DNA of 64,000 bases from Marisediminitalea lipolytica (GTDB taxonomy: Bacteria > Pseudomonadota > Gammaproteobacteria > Enterobacterales > Alteromonadaceae), in NCBI RefSeq assembly GCF_001758465.1, contig NZ_MJIC01000014.1:124001-188000 (forward strand). Reading direction: 5' to 3'. A program made the translations under genes and the position numbers. Below are positions 1 to 8,438 of this stretch, piece by piece. The notes below the pieces were generated by a model that was given only the letters and a program-made list of their open reading frames with translations, ran no database searches and was not told the DNA's origin. Every line of letters starts with the position of its first letter. Position 1 is the first letter of the stretch.

Positions 1-251
1 AGCAAAACTGTTCACGCACAATGGATCTCGATTTATTGTGCTTTGATCAATGTATTTGCGAGTCGCCGGTGGCGCTACCGCGCCCGGAAATTTTAAAGCG
101 GGCTTTTGTTCTGCGCCCCCTGGCCGAGATAGCTCCAGATGTGTGCCATCCGGTAGCGGGAAAGACGTTTTTGCAACTATGGCAGGCCTTTGATCAAAGC
201 AAGCAGCTAACCACGCCTATAGATTTTAATTGGAGTTCACCGCAGGGATGA
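1..251 (+). CDS. folK: 6-hydroxymethyl-7,8-dihydropterin pyrophosphokinase, C-terminal part (cut by window start)
   Basis: Only about the last 82 codons are present; the frame is open to the window edge, so the start lies outside. HPPK transfers pyrophosphate from ATP to 6-hydroxymethyl-dihydropterin in folate synthesis in the cytoplasm. The visible segment carries the late family motifs: an SRTMDLDLL block (usual form RT-DIDLL, with the metal-binding aspartates), then PRPEILKRAFVLRPLAEIAP, typical of the C-terminal substrate-closing region. The stop TGA overlaps the ATG of uppP as ATGA, so the two genes are probably translationally coupled. The call rests on motifs; the N-terminal half cannot be judged. 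Confidence 0.85.
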   Translation, partial: QNCSRTMDLDLLCFDQCICESPVALPRPEILKRAFVLRPLAEIAPDVCHPVAGKTFLQLWQAFDQSKQLTTPIDFNWSSPQG

Positions 252-1048
252 CGCTTTTCGAAATTATTGCCTTAGCCATTATTCAGGGGCTTACCGAATT
301 TTTACCTATTAGTAGTTCAGCGCATTTGATTTTGCCCGCTGCCGTATTAGGGTGGGAAAATCAGGGCCTGGCATTTGATGTTGCCGTGCATGTGGGCAGT
401 CTGATGGCTGTTATGATTTATTTTCGTCAGGATATCCTGCAAATGACTACGGCGTTTTTAACCCGGGGATTCAGCAAGAATCAAACCGCTGACAGTAAGC
501 TGGCCTGGTTTGTTGTAGTTGGGACTATTCCCGTTGTGATAGCCGGTTTTTTCCTGAAAAGTTACATCGAAACCGATGCGCGAAGTGCGGCGGTTATTGC
601 CGTAACCACTATCGTATTTGGTTTATTGCTGTGGTACGCCGATGCAACGGCAAAATTGCAGAAAACCCTCGAACAGTTAAACCTGCGTCAGTCGATCATT
701 ATTGGTCTGGCCCAGATGTTAGCGATTATTCCGGGCACCTCGCGTAGTGGTATTACCATGACCGCCGGCTTAATGCTGGGGTTAAACCGGGAGAGCGCGG
801 CGCGCTTCTCGTTTTTATTATCCATACCTACCATTTTGGGTGCCGGACTCTTTGCCACTAAGGATTTACTGGAAGCCGAAACAGCAGTGGATTGGTCTGC
901 CCTGATATATGGCGCCGGATTCTCTTTTGTCAGTGCTTATTTGTGCATTTATCTGTTTCTTAGCTGGATAAGCCGGATTGGCATGTTGCCTTTTGTTATC
1001 TATCGTTTATTGCTGGGCGCTGTATTGGTTGCCTTTCTGCTTTGGTAA
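248..1048 (+). CDS. uppP: Undecaprenyl-diphosphate phosphatase (BacA/UppP)
   Basis: A 266-residue polytopic inner-membrane protein that dephosphorylates undecaprenyl pyrophosphate, recycling the lipid carrier for peptidoglycan and other envelope polymers. Both family signatures are visible: QGLTEFLPISSSAH at residues 13-26 (the Q/E-xxxE motif and the following Ser/His segment) and PGTSRSG at about 162-168. Length is normal for the family. A TTG at 230 is in frame, but ATG 248 was chosen because it gives the usual short N-terminus, overlaps the folK stop as ATGA and follows a purine-rich CAGGG stretch. The hinT gene follows 21 bp downstream and may be co-transcribed. Confidence 0.95.
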   Translation: MTLFEIIALAIIQGLTEFLPISSSAHLILPAAVLGWENQGLAFDVAVHVGSLMAVMIYFRQDILQMTTAFLTRGFSKNQTADSKLAWFVVVGTIPVVIAGFFLKSYIETDARSAAVIAVTTIVFGLLLWYADATAKLQKTLEQLNLRQSIIIGLAQMLAIIPGTSRSGITMTAGLMLGLNRESAARFSFLLSIPTILGAGLFATKDLLEAETAVDWSALIYGAGFSFVSAYLCIYLFLSWISRIGMLPFVIYRLLLGAVLVAFLLW

Positions 1049-1069
1049 GCGAACTATTGGAGATTTGTA

Positions 1070-1438
1070 ATGGCCGAAACCATTTTTGACAAAATTATCG
1101 ATAAGTCGATCCCCGCCGAAATTCTTTACGAAGACGACAAAGCGTTAGCGTTTAAGGACATTAATCCACAGGCACCGATTCACTTTTTGGTTATCCCTAA
1201 AAAGCAAATTGCTACCATCAATGATATAACCGAAGAAGATGAAGCCCTGGTGGGCCACTTATATACCGTGGCGGCCAAACTGGCCAGTGAGCTGGGTTTT
1301 GCTCATGAAGGGTATCGTGCAGTGATGAACTGTAACGAGTTTGGTGGGCAAACGGTGTATCACATCCATCTGCATGTACTGGCAGGCAAGTTAATGGGTT
1401 GGCCGCCATACACAGATAAACCAAAACATCTGGAATAA
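1070..1438 (+). CDS. hinT: HIT-family purine nucleoside phosphoramidase (HinT-like)
   Basis: A 122-residue histidine-triad protein. Members of the HinT branch hydrolyse adenosine 5'-phosphoramidates and aminoacyl-adenylates in the cytoplasm. The triad HIHLHVL is at residues 98-104, preceded by the usual FGGQTVYH segment, and the N-terminus ([20 protein letters not shown]) fits the family closely. An AGATTTG-type weak RBS precedes ATG 1070. The TAA stop is part of an 11-bp perfect inverted repeat that probably terminates the transcript. The repeat block begins immediately after it. Confidence 0.93.
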   Translation: MAETIFDKIIDKSIPAEILYEDDKALAFKDINPQAPIHFLVIPKKQIATINDITEEDEALVGHLYTVAAKLASELGFAHEGYRAVMNCNEFGGQTVYHIHLHVLAGKLMGWPPYTDKPKHLE

Positions 1439-1461
1439 CAAAAAGCTTACGCTTTTTGTTA
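1436..1461 (+). terminator. Terminator stem containing the hinT stop codon
   Basis: TAACAAAAAGC (1436-1446) and GCTTTTTGTTA (1451-1461) are perfect 11-bp arms around a TTAC loop. The hinT stop TAA forms the first three bases of the stem, and the descending arm holds a T5 run. It abuts the first CCCGGA palindrome of the repeat block without a gap. The same arrangement is seen after the chemoreceptor gene at 45059-45084. Confidence 0.7.
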
Positions 1462-1492
1462 TCCCGGAAGCGCCACAGGCGCTATCCGGGAT
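1461..1492. repeat. Nested palindrome, version 1 (inner arm AGCGCC/GGCGCT)
   Basis: ATCCCGGA (1461-1468) pairs with TCCGGGAT (1485-1492). Inside, AGCGCC pairs with GGCGCT around an ACA loop, with one unpaired A before the closing outer arm. The outer shell recurs elsewhere in the window with different but still self-complementary inner arms. The following CCCCTGAACAG is shared, with small changes, by the element next to the chemoreceptor gene (reverse strand, about 45018-45060). Confidence 0.85.
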
Positions 1493-1499
1493 CCCCTGA

Positions 1500-2575
1500 A
1501 CAGTTTTTCTGCTCAAAATCATCATTTATTTTATCCCCGGAAGACCCATCGGGCCTGTCCTGGGTCATAGTGTCATCCCGTTTCGCTGCGCGAAGACCAG
1601 GACCTCCTTGCATGGTATCGAGGGCTTAAATTGACAACCGGCCAGCCTGTTCAGGAGATCCCCGCCAGAAGCATGCGGGGATGACGGAGTGAGGGAACTT
1701 CGCGATACAAAGAACCAAATAAAAAGCAGGTTGTTTAGACATCACCGGATAAATCAACTAACTCGCAACGGATTGGGGCGGTATCGACGGTAATTCGGCC
1801 TGAGTAGGGTTCGCTTATCACTACCTGTCTTCCCGGAAATTGCACAGCAATTATCCGGGATCCCCTTGCAGGATATCGTGGGCTTAAAATAACAACCCGC
1901 CAGCCTGTTCAGGAGATCCCCGCCAGAAGCATGCGGGGATGACGGAGTGAGGGAACTTCGCGATACAAAGAACTAAATAAAAAAGCAGGTTGTTTAGACA
2001 TCACCTGATAAATCAACTAACTCGCAACGGATTGGGGCGGCATCGATGGTAATTCGGCCTGAGTAGGGTTCGCTCATCACTACCTGTCTTCCCGGAAATT
2101 GCACAGCAATTATCCGGGATCCCCTTGCATGATATCGTGGGCTTAAAATAACAACCCGCCAGCCTGTTCAGGAGATCCCCGCCAGAAGCATGCGGGGATG
2201 ACGGAGTGAGGCGGCATCGTTGCTATTTCAGCCTGAGTAAGGTTCGCTCATCACTACCTGTCTTCCCGGAAATTGCACAGCAATTATCCGGGATCCCCTT
2301 GCATGATATCGTGGGCTTAAAATAACCATCAGCCAACCTGTTCAGGAGATCCCCGCCAGAAGCATGCGGGGATGACGGAGTGAGGCGGCATCGTTGCTAT
2401 TTCAGCCTGAGTAAGGTTCGCTCATCACTACCTGTCTTCCCGGAAATTGCACAGCAATTATCCGGGACCCCCTTGCATGGTATCGTGGGCTTAAAATAAC
2501 CATCAGCCAGCCTGTTCAGGAGATCCCCGCTCAGAGTTTGCGCGGATGACGGAATGAGGGGAATTTCGCTGGTAC
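1500..2575. repeat. Left intergenic repeat block with 259/174/174-bp direct repeats
   Basis: Non-coding stretch between hinT and the M49 peptidase. An element with shell TCCCGGA, inner arms AATTGC/GCAATT around ACA, and TCCGGGA starts at 1831, 2090, 2264 and 2438, giving periods of 259, 174 and 174 bp. Each unit also carries GATCCCCGC...GCGGGGATGACGG and the phrase AGCCTGTTCAGGAGATCC. The 259-bp unit has an extra 85 bp containing CAGGTTGTTTAGACATCACC and CAACTAACTCGCAACGG. A degenerate, partly inverted copy lies at about 1560-1830. No supported ORF is present. The reverse complement of this family makes up the block at 43.1-44.8 kb. Confidence 0.9.
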
Positions 2576-2581
2576 TTTTTC

Positions 2582-4252
2582 TTACAAGCCCAGTTGCGCT
2601 TTTCCCTGTTCAAACTCAATATCAACAGGAATGCTGGCGGCCTTGAGGCGCGCTAGATCCGCTTCTAACTGCGGTTTGATAACACCCATATCGGCAACCA
2701 GTTTAGCCACACCGTTGTAGTCGCCATCGCCTTGCAGCGTCAGAATAAGTTCAGATAAGGACGCTACCGCTGCCGACATTTTATCCATATTAACGCTGTA
2801 CAAGCCGTCTTTATTGCGGTCGAATGCGCCCATGGTGGCAAAGTAGTTAAACCGAATCATATTAGCTTTGCCGTGAGCGGAGCTGGCGCCAAAACGAACT
2901 GAGCGGAAAATGCCAGCCATAAAGGTCACGTAGTAGTCTTGCAGGGTACCTTCGGTAATTTCGCCTTTTTCCAGCAGGCTCTGCACCATATATAAGCCGA
3001 GGATATCCGCTTTGCCTTCTTCCAGCGCGGAGGCATGTTCTTTAAGTGCGCCGCGAACGGTACCATTATCGGTAATGGTATTTTTAATGCCTAAGCCGTG
3101 CGCCACTTCGTGAAACATTGTGTTGGCAAAAAACGCGTTAAAAGTAATGTGCTCACGCTGCTGTGGTGCAATGAGTACTTCAGCTATAGGTTGTAAGATA
3201 TGCTCAAACTTGGCCTGCATGGCATTTTTAAGCTGCAGGCGGCGGGTACCTTTAGCCAGTTGCACCCGTTCATCATTAGGCAGGTTAATAGCAATGGTTT
3301 TACTGCCGGCATTTGAATGCCCGGCGTAATAAATCACATCATAGGCATTTAAATCTGCATCCGACCCCGGAGTTTCCTGTTTATAGGCATCGTCTACCGG
3401 TAAACCGCGTTGTAGCTCAGGTAAGAATTGCGCATATTTGGCCAGGCGCTCACTCCAGGCCATGTCTTTAATCAGCACGTAGGCTTCAAACGCAGCCCGA
3501 TAACCAAACAGCTGGTCTTCATAGGTTTCGATTGGGCCAATGACCAGTTCTACCGGATTGGTTTTCATGTCCATCCAGGCCATGTCCGAGGGGTAATAAT
3601 CATTGCTTAACAAGGCACTGGCGCGCAGTTTTAAATACTCAGCAAAAGTTGCGTTATCGGCCAGTGCCGCGGCTTCGGTCAGCAAACTGGCGGCGGCTGA
3701 CAGTTCAGCCTGATACTTTTGCGAATAGGGAATGGCGGTTAATTCGCCTTTATCATTGCGTTCAACAACCGAATACAGCCCGTCTTTATCGGCAAAGTCG
3801 GCGCTGGCAAATTCGGCTTTGGTTATATCGTGGGGATAAAATTCAGCACCCGGTGCTTTTTCGCTGTAGCCGCTTAAAAAGGGTTTGTCACCATTCAGAC
3901 GGTCCCAGGGGCCATAGTTAATGTTGGCAAAGTCCCGCACTGCAGGATCCTTAAAGCGGGCCAGAAAACTTAATTTGTCTTCAAAAAATGCCTGCTGCCA
4001 AAACAGGTCATCCATGATTTTCGCCGCGTCGATAAGTTTACTTAGCATTTGCTTTTGGTTTTCGCTTAACTGGGTTAAATCGGCAGTTAGCGGAACCTTA
4101 TGGTAAATGTGCAAGCGGCTTTGCTCGGTCAGCAGTGCTGGTGACGTGTCTTCGCTTTTGGCTGAGGAAGTTGGAGCTTCGCTGCAACCGGTAAGTAATA
4201 GTGCGGTGGCCAGTGCCGAAAAGGCAAATGTATGGCGTAAAACTTTGCGCAT
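2582..4252 (-). CDS. Lipoprotein metallopeptidase of the dipeptidyl-peptidase III (M49) type
   Basis: A 556-residue protein with a signal peptide ending in lipobox LLTG-Cys23, so probably an envelope lipoprotein. M49 enzymes are zinc peptidases that remove dipeptides from peptide N-termini. The zinc site is visible as HEVAH (residues 381-385) with a second motif EEGKAD (411-416), the expected spacing for M49. The first motif is the five-residue HExxH form, whereas classical DPP III has HExxxH; shortened forms are known in some bacterial members. No NUDIX domain is attached. It stands alone, with the repeat block just beyond its 3' end. Family is fairly sure; substrate is unknown. Confidence 0.75.
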   Translation of the reverse strand: MRKVLRHTFAFSALATALLLTGCSEAPTSSAKSEDTSPALLTEQSRLHIYHKVPLTADLTQLSENQKQMLSKLIDAAKIMDDLFWQQAFFEDKLSFLARFKDPAVRDFANINYGPWDRLNGDKPFLSGYSEKAPGAEFYPHDITKAEFASADFADKDGLYSVVERNDKGELTAIPYSQKYQAELSAAASLLTEAAALADNATFAEYLKLRASALLSNDYYPSDMAWMDMKTNPVELVIGPIETYEDQLFGYRAAFEAYVLIKDMAWSERLAKYAQFLPELQRGLPVDDAYKQETPGSDADLNAYDVIYYAGHSNAGSKTIAINLPNDERVQLAKGTRRLQLKNAMQAKFEHILQPIAEVLIAPQQREHITFNAFFANTMFHEVAHGLGIKNTITDNGTVRGALKEHASALEEGKADILGLYMVQSLLEKGEITEGTLQDYYVTFMAGIFRSVRFGASSAHGKANMIRFNYFATMGAFDRNKDGLYSVNMDKMSAAVASLSELILTLQGDGDYNGVAKLVADMGVIKPQLEADLARLKAASIPVDIEFEQGKAQLGL

Positions 4253-4624
4253 TATGAGTTGTCCGTCGTTTATTGAAAATTATTGTTTTATAAGCCTGAT
4301 CGAAGGGTCAAAACTGAGAAGTTGATACCTGCGTATTGATCCAACCAAGTGAATAACAACAGTAAGCATAACCAAGCGTGGTAGCAGATGCTATACTCAA
4401 TTTAATGGCATAGAGCCTTGTTGCCGCGGTCCGAAAAATTATTTTTGTATTTTTTTGGGGTGGAGTGGTCGAAACACCAAAAGTTGAGCTATGTTATTGG
4501 TGTACTGATATAAAATTTAACGCTATCTGCAACAAATAGGTTCTCTTAATTTATCTGGCAGCGTGCTCTTTACTGGTATCACAACCGCTGCGATTATATA
4601 CGGGTCATCGACAAAGGTAGGAAT
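4253..4624. other. Divergent intergenic region, no gene seen
   Basis: 372 bp between the M49 lipoprotein gene (leftward) and the HDOD gene (rightward). It is AT-rich and must hold both promoters. GATTATATACGG near 4592 resembles a -10 element for the rightward gene. No repeat, RNA gene or convincing ORF was recognised. Confidence 0.5.
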
Positions 4625-5461
4625 ATGTCCACACAAAATGCGCTACTTACCATTCTGGTTGAAAAGATTAAAAACGACACACTGGTGTTGCCAACGCTGC
4701 CTGCGGTAGCGCTAAAAGTCAGAAAAGCGGCTGATGATCCGGACATCAACCTGCAGGATATGGGAGAAGTTATCGGCCAGGATCCCTCTCTCAGCGCGCG
4801 AATGATTAAAATATCTAACAGTGCTTACATGGGGCGAGCGGTAAAGGTCAACTCTATTGGGCAAGCGGTTACGCGAATTGGTTTACGTCAGATTAAAAAT
4901 ATTGCCACGGCGTTGGCCATGGAGCAGCTGTTCGTGTCGAAAAACGATCTGGTCGGCGAGTACATGAAAAAAGAGTGGGCAAACACCATTAATGTGGTTG
5001 CTAACTCCATGGCCGCCTTGCAACTCTACATAACCGAAACCAGAAAGCGGGAACTCAGTATTGATACCATGACGCTGATGGCCCTTATCCACAGCATTGG
5101 TGTGTTGCCTATTCTAACGGAAGCCGAGCGCCACGTAGAAGTGTTTGCCAGTCCGACGTTTCTGGATGATGCGATTGATAAACTGGCACCGCGCGTAGGC
5201 GGCAGCATTATGCGCAGCTGGGAGTTTGGCGAAGATTTCGTTACCGTGGCTGAGCGTTGGCATGATTTGTCGTACTTGCCACAAAAGATTGGCTACATTG
5301 ATTTTGTGCGTATTGGCGCCGCTTTGGCGGGTCAGATTGACGGTCAGAAAGACGCTATCTTAAACCTGGCTATTCAGCGTGGTGTGGTGGCAGATATTAA
5401 TTCACTGTTGTCGGATGAGTTTGCTGAAATGTGTGCGGCAGCAAAACAGGTGTTTGCCTGA
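4625..5461 (+). CDS. HDOD domain protein
   Basis: A 278-residue cytoplasmic protein made almost entirely of an HDOD domain (about residues 14-215). HDOD is a catalytically inert relative of HD phosphohydrolases, used as a signalling output in motility, c-di-GMP and competence circuits. Typical features are LPTLPAVALKVRKAADDP, the segment IGQDPSLSARMIKISNSA and the IGQAVTRIGLRQIKNIA helix. There is no attached GGDEF, EAL or receiver domain. GGTAG precedes ATG 4625 at proper distance. A strong terminator lies beyond the stop and is shared with the converging transporter gene. The partner is not evident from the neighbours. Confidence 0.85.
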   Translation: MSTQNALLTILVEKIKNDTLVLPTLPAVALKVRKAADDPDINLQDMGEVIGQDPSLSARMIKISNSAYMGRAVKVNSIGQAVTRIGLRQIKNIATALAMEQLFVSKNDLVGEYMKKEWANTINVVANSMAALQLYITETRKRELSIDTMTLMALIHSIGVLPILTEAERHVEVFASPTFLDDAIDKLAPRVGGSIMRSWEFGEDFVTVAERWHDLSYLPQKIGYIDFVRIGAALAGQIDGQKDAILNLAIQRGVVADINSLLSDEFAEMCAAAKQVFA

Positions 5462-5481
5462 TTTTTACTGAAATTTGAAAT

Positions 5482-5507
5482 GCCGGTGAACACACCGGCT
5501 TTTTTTT
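5482..5507. terminator. Terminator after the HDOD gene, possibly bidirectional
   Basis: GCCGGTG and CACCGGC arms around AACA, followed by a run of eight T. The T run touches the 3' end of the converging transporter gene, so the stem can serve both transcripts. Confidence 0.8.
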
Positions 5508-6687
5508 ATCCGGCTTTCGCTAATTGCTTCCAATGCGGATGTAACCATAGCGTTACCAGGCCTGCCAGTAATCCCCAGACCGGCGCACTAATGCCAGCCA
5601 GACTCAGGCCGGATGCGCTGCACAACAAAGTGAGCAACGCGCCTTGTCGGAAAGGCTCATCGGCCAGACTACGAAGTAAACTGTTTTGTAACGTGGAGAG
5701 CAGCGCTATGCCGGCCAGCAGGCTGGTCACTACCGCAGGCATCTGGGTGAATATAAGCGCAATAGTAACGGCAAATAACCCCGCCAACAAATAACCGACA
5801 CCGGCGGCAATACCCGCAAGATACCGCTTCGCCGGGTCCTCATCAACATTGTCCGCCATGCATATCGCCGCCGTAATGGCGGCAAGGTTAATCATAAAAC
5901 CGCCAAAGGGGGCGCTAAGTAATTGCAGCAGTGCAATGCCCGTTAATATAAAACGATTGTCCGGCTGGTAGTTATGACTGTGCTGAATGCTTATTCCCGG
6001 CAGGTTTTGTGAAAGGGTTGTGATAAGGAATAACGGAAAACCAATGCTTAGCATGGCTTGAAGATTAACGGCTGGCATAACCCATTCCAGGCTGGGGAGT
6101 GAAAAACGCAACGGCTCCCGTGCGTCTCCAGCCAGTGCCATCGCGGCGATGGCAGCCACTACCAGTAACACCAGCATTAAATAGCGGGGAAACCAGCGAC
6201 TGCCTAATAAATAGATCGCGATAAAACACACGCTTAGCAGCGGGTTTTGCTGAGCACTGCTAAATACGCCAAGACAGTAGGGCAACAGAATACCGGCCAG
6301 CATTGCCGCTGCCAGTGCGGGTGGAATACGTTCGATACCACGCATTAACAAACGACTTCGAGCTGCTGCCAGGCTCAGCAAGCCGGCAAACAAAAATGCG
6401 CCGGTTACCTCGGCCAGGGAAAAGTCTCCGGCGGTAGAAATTAAAAATACCGCGCCCGGAGTTGACCAAGCGGTAATAATGGGCATTTTAAATTTCCACG
6501 AAAAAAACGCACAACTCAGGCCCATAATCAGGCCGAGTATAAGTAACCAGCTGATTAACTGTGATTCTGAGGCTCCGGACTGCCTGGCGGCTTCAATGAC
6601 AATAACAACCGAGCTGCTGTAACCAACAACAACGGCGGTAAAGCCCGCGGCGATATGACTTAGCTGAAGGGGCAGGGCCTTGCTCAT
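5506..6687 (-). CDS. ydcO: BenE/YdcO-family membrane transporter
   Basis: A 393-residue very hydrophobic protein with about 12 predicted membrane segments, of the BenE (benzoate/proton symporter) family. Family-typical segments are GYSSSVVIVIEAARQSGAS, ITAWSTPGAVFL, ALAAAMLAGILLP and QNLPGI. An in-frame TTG/ATG extension to 6825 would run through the operator region, so ATG 6687 (MSKALPL) was chosen. It is divergent from an XRE-cupin regulator, the same pairing as ydcO and sutR (ydcN) in Escherichia coli. The substrate is unproven; benzoate is only the name-giving case, and the sutR pairing hints at a sulfur-related solute. Confidence 0.82.
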   Translation of the reverse strand: MSKALPLQLSHIAAGFTAVVVGYSSSVVIVIEAARQSGASESQLISWLLILGLIMGLSCAFFSWKFKMPIITAWSTPGAVFLISTAGDFSLAEVTGAFLFAGLLSLAAARSRLLMRGIERIPPALAAAMLAGILLPYCLGVFSSAQQNPLLSVCFIAIYLLGSRWFPRYLMLVLLVVAAIAAMALAGDAREPLRFSLPSLEWVMPAVNLQAMLSIGFPLFLITTLSQNLPGISIQHSHNYQPDNRFILTGIALLQLLSAPFGGFMINLAAITAAICMADNVDEDPAKRYLAGIAAGVGYLLAGLFAVTIALIFTQMPAVVTSLLAGIALLSTLQNSLLRSLADEPFRQGALLTLLCSASGLSLAGISAPVWGLLAGLVTLWLHPHWKQLAKAG

Positions 6688-6710
6688 GATGAATTGCCTT
6701 ATGGATGTTT

Positions 6711-6756
6711 GTGCGTTATAACGTACGGGAGTGTAACACTGTGCGTTATAGCGTAC
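6711..6756. promoter_or_regulatory. Two 16-bp near-palindromic operator candidates, 30 bp apart
   Basis: GTGCGTTATAACGTAC (6711-6726) and GTGCGTTATAGCGTAC (6741-6756) differ at one base. Their start-to-start spacing is exactly 30 bp, about three helical turns. Each is itself nearly palindromic (14/16 and 12/16 positions symmetrical). They lie between the divergent transporter and XRE-cupin genes and are the natural binding sites for that regulator. This is inferred from position and symmetry. Confidence 0.7.
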
Positions 6757-6823
6757 AATGATAAAATCCACCGCAACGAAAACCGTGCGGATTAAGTCAG
6801 CCAGGCCATACAGATACAGCATC

Positions 6824-7378
6824 ATGAACGAAAACGTGAGTCAGCAGATTGCCGGACAAATTAAACAACGCCGAGCGTTATTGGGGTGGAGTTTAGACCG
6901 ATTATCTGCCGCATCCGGGGTCTCTAAGGCAATGCTGGGACAGATCGAAAGGCAGGAGTCCAGTCCAACGGTGGCAACCCTCTGGAAAATCGCAACCGGC
7001 CTTTCGTGCTCTTTCTCTGATTTGATTGAAGACAGTGATAGTCCGGTAAGTGTTAAACAAAGTGAAAAACCAGTAAAAGGGGATGATTTTTTTAAAGTCA
7101 AAACCTTGTTCCGGTTTGATCCCCACACCCGCCTGGAGATGTTCGAACTCACCATTAGTCAGCATCATTGCCAATGGTCAGAACCACATAGCGTTGGCGT
7201 TCAGGAGCACATTGTGGTGCAGAGCGGGGCACTCAGACTTTATTTTGATGGGCGTTGGCATGAGCTTAAAGGTGGCGATAGCTGCCGGTTTTACGCCGAT
7301 CAGCCTCATGCATACGAAGACTGTAGTGGCGAAACACGCTTTATCGATGTCATTTATTATCCGCTTACAGAGTCATAA
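6824..7378 (+). CDS. XRE-family regulator with C-terminal cupin domain (SutR/YdcN-like)
   Basis: A 184-residue transcription factor. Residues 8-62 form an XRE helix-turn-helix (IKQRRALLGWSLDRLSAASG, then SKAMLGQIERQESSPTV), and about 105-180 form a small cupin that usually senses a metabolite. ATG 6824 was preferred over the in-frame ATG at 6758, which would begin inside the second operator repeat and add 22 basic residues with no family counterpart. It is divergent from the BenE-type transporter and likely controls it, and itself, through the repeats at 6711-6756. The ligand is unknown. In E. coli the equivalent SutR affects sulfur use. Confidence 0.85.
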   Translation: MNENVSQQIAGQIKQRRALLGWSLDRLSAASGVSKAMLGQIERQESSPTVATLWKIATGLSCSFSDLIEDSDSPVSVKQSEKPVKGDDFFKVKTLFRFDPHTRLEMFELTISQHHCQWSEPHSVGVQEHIVVQSGALRLYFDGRWHELKGGDSCRFYADQPHAYEDCSGETRFIDVIYYPLTES

Positions 7379-7456
7379 AAGGTAAAGGAGCCGGGGGAAA
7401 TAAAGCCGGTATGCCCTGGTCTGTAAAACAGAGCTGGCGGTACCGGCAGCAAAGGC

Positions 7457-8365
7457 TTATGCGTCTTTGTCGAGATTTAATGCTTCGCTGAGGAAATTCA
7501 CAAACGCGCATAACTCGGCAGACATCAGGCTAAATTCCGCGTCAAGGCGGGCCGCGACCTGATCTTTCGGGATATCCTGAGTTTCTTCTTTAATACGGTC
7601 GGTAAACTTCATCCGTTTTATCGAGCCGTCTTCCTGAATAATTGCTTCGAGAGTTTCATCAAACTCAAATGCAACTTTCTGCACCAGTTTGCCGGCATCC
7701 AGATGCAGTTGAATTTCTTCACTGTCTAATGGCTGGTTTTTACAACGGATAACACTGGCCGTTTCATCGGTGGATTTAAACTCGGCTTCTTCGAGCAACT
7801 CGATTTTGGCTGGTGGCTTATCGGTTAACCAGTGGGTCAGTTCGCTTTGCAGGCTGTGTCTGACCAGCGGTACTACCGGTAATGACCCCAGTGCTTTGCG
7901 TACCATGGCCAAAAACGCTTCGGCTTTACCATCCGCGCTGGCATCAACGATCACCAGATTATCCGGAATAGAAATATAACCGTTGGTATAGGTATTTTTA
8001 AGAAACGCCTGTGGCAATAAGCGGGTGATAATTTCCTGCTTAAGATCCGACTGCGCTTTTTTGCCTACCGGTGAACCGGTTTCCGCCTCGATATGCGCAA
8101 CTTTATCCGCCAGCTCTGAGTTCACCACAGAAGACGGCAATAGGCGTTCCTGTTTTTTTAACGTGATCCAGTAACGAAGCTGAGACTGATGAAACAGCAG
8201 TGAATGCTGGCCAGCGTCATGTAATGGGGAAACAAAACCCATGGTGGCACTTTCCTGGCTGCCGCAAGGGCGAAAAGCCACTTCGTTCAGCGCGGTTTGC
8301 AAATCGTCATCATTTAACGATAGCGGTTGGGTTAGCCGATAGGCCTTTATATTTTTAAACCACAT
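7457..8365 (-). CDS. rdgC: Recombination-associated protein RdgC
   Basis: A 302-residue cytoplasmic DNA-binding protein of normal family length. RdgC forms a ring dimer around duplex DNA and limits RecA activity. The N-terminus MWFKNIKAYRLTQPL and the later block MGFVSPL are characteristic of the family, and the C-terminus ends in an acidic helix. It lies downstream of the histidine kinase gene on the same strand, with 73 bp between them. It converges on the XRE-cupin gene. Confidence 0.95.
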   Translation of the reverse strand: MWFKNIKAYRLTQPLSLNDDDLQTALNEVAFRPCGSQESATMGFVSPLHDAGQHSLLFHQSQLRYWITLKKQERLLPSSVVNSELADKVAHIEAETGSPVGKKAQSDLKQEIITRLLPQAFLKNTYTNGYISIPDNLVIVDASADGKAEAFLAMVRKALGSLPVVPLVRHSLQSELTHWLTDKPPAKIELLEEAEFKSTDETASVIRCKNQPLDSEEIQLHLDAGKLVQKVAFEFDETLEAIIQEDGSIKRMKFTDRIKEETQDIPKDQVAARLDAEFSLMSAELCAFVNFLSEALNLDKDA

Positions 8366-8438
8366 AGTGAAGATCTGTCTGTAAAAAAGGGCGAAAAGGG
8401 TAACAGCGCATTAATAAGCGCGCAACTGCTGTGGGTGA

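Noticed and set aside
21..251. Independent 76-codon gene at the left edge
   Set aside because: The frame stays open to base 3 and the sequence is the C-terminal part of folK.
1500..2575. Possible CRISPR array
   Set aside because: Repeat units are 174-259 bp and palindromic without short regular unique spacers, and no cas gene is in the window.
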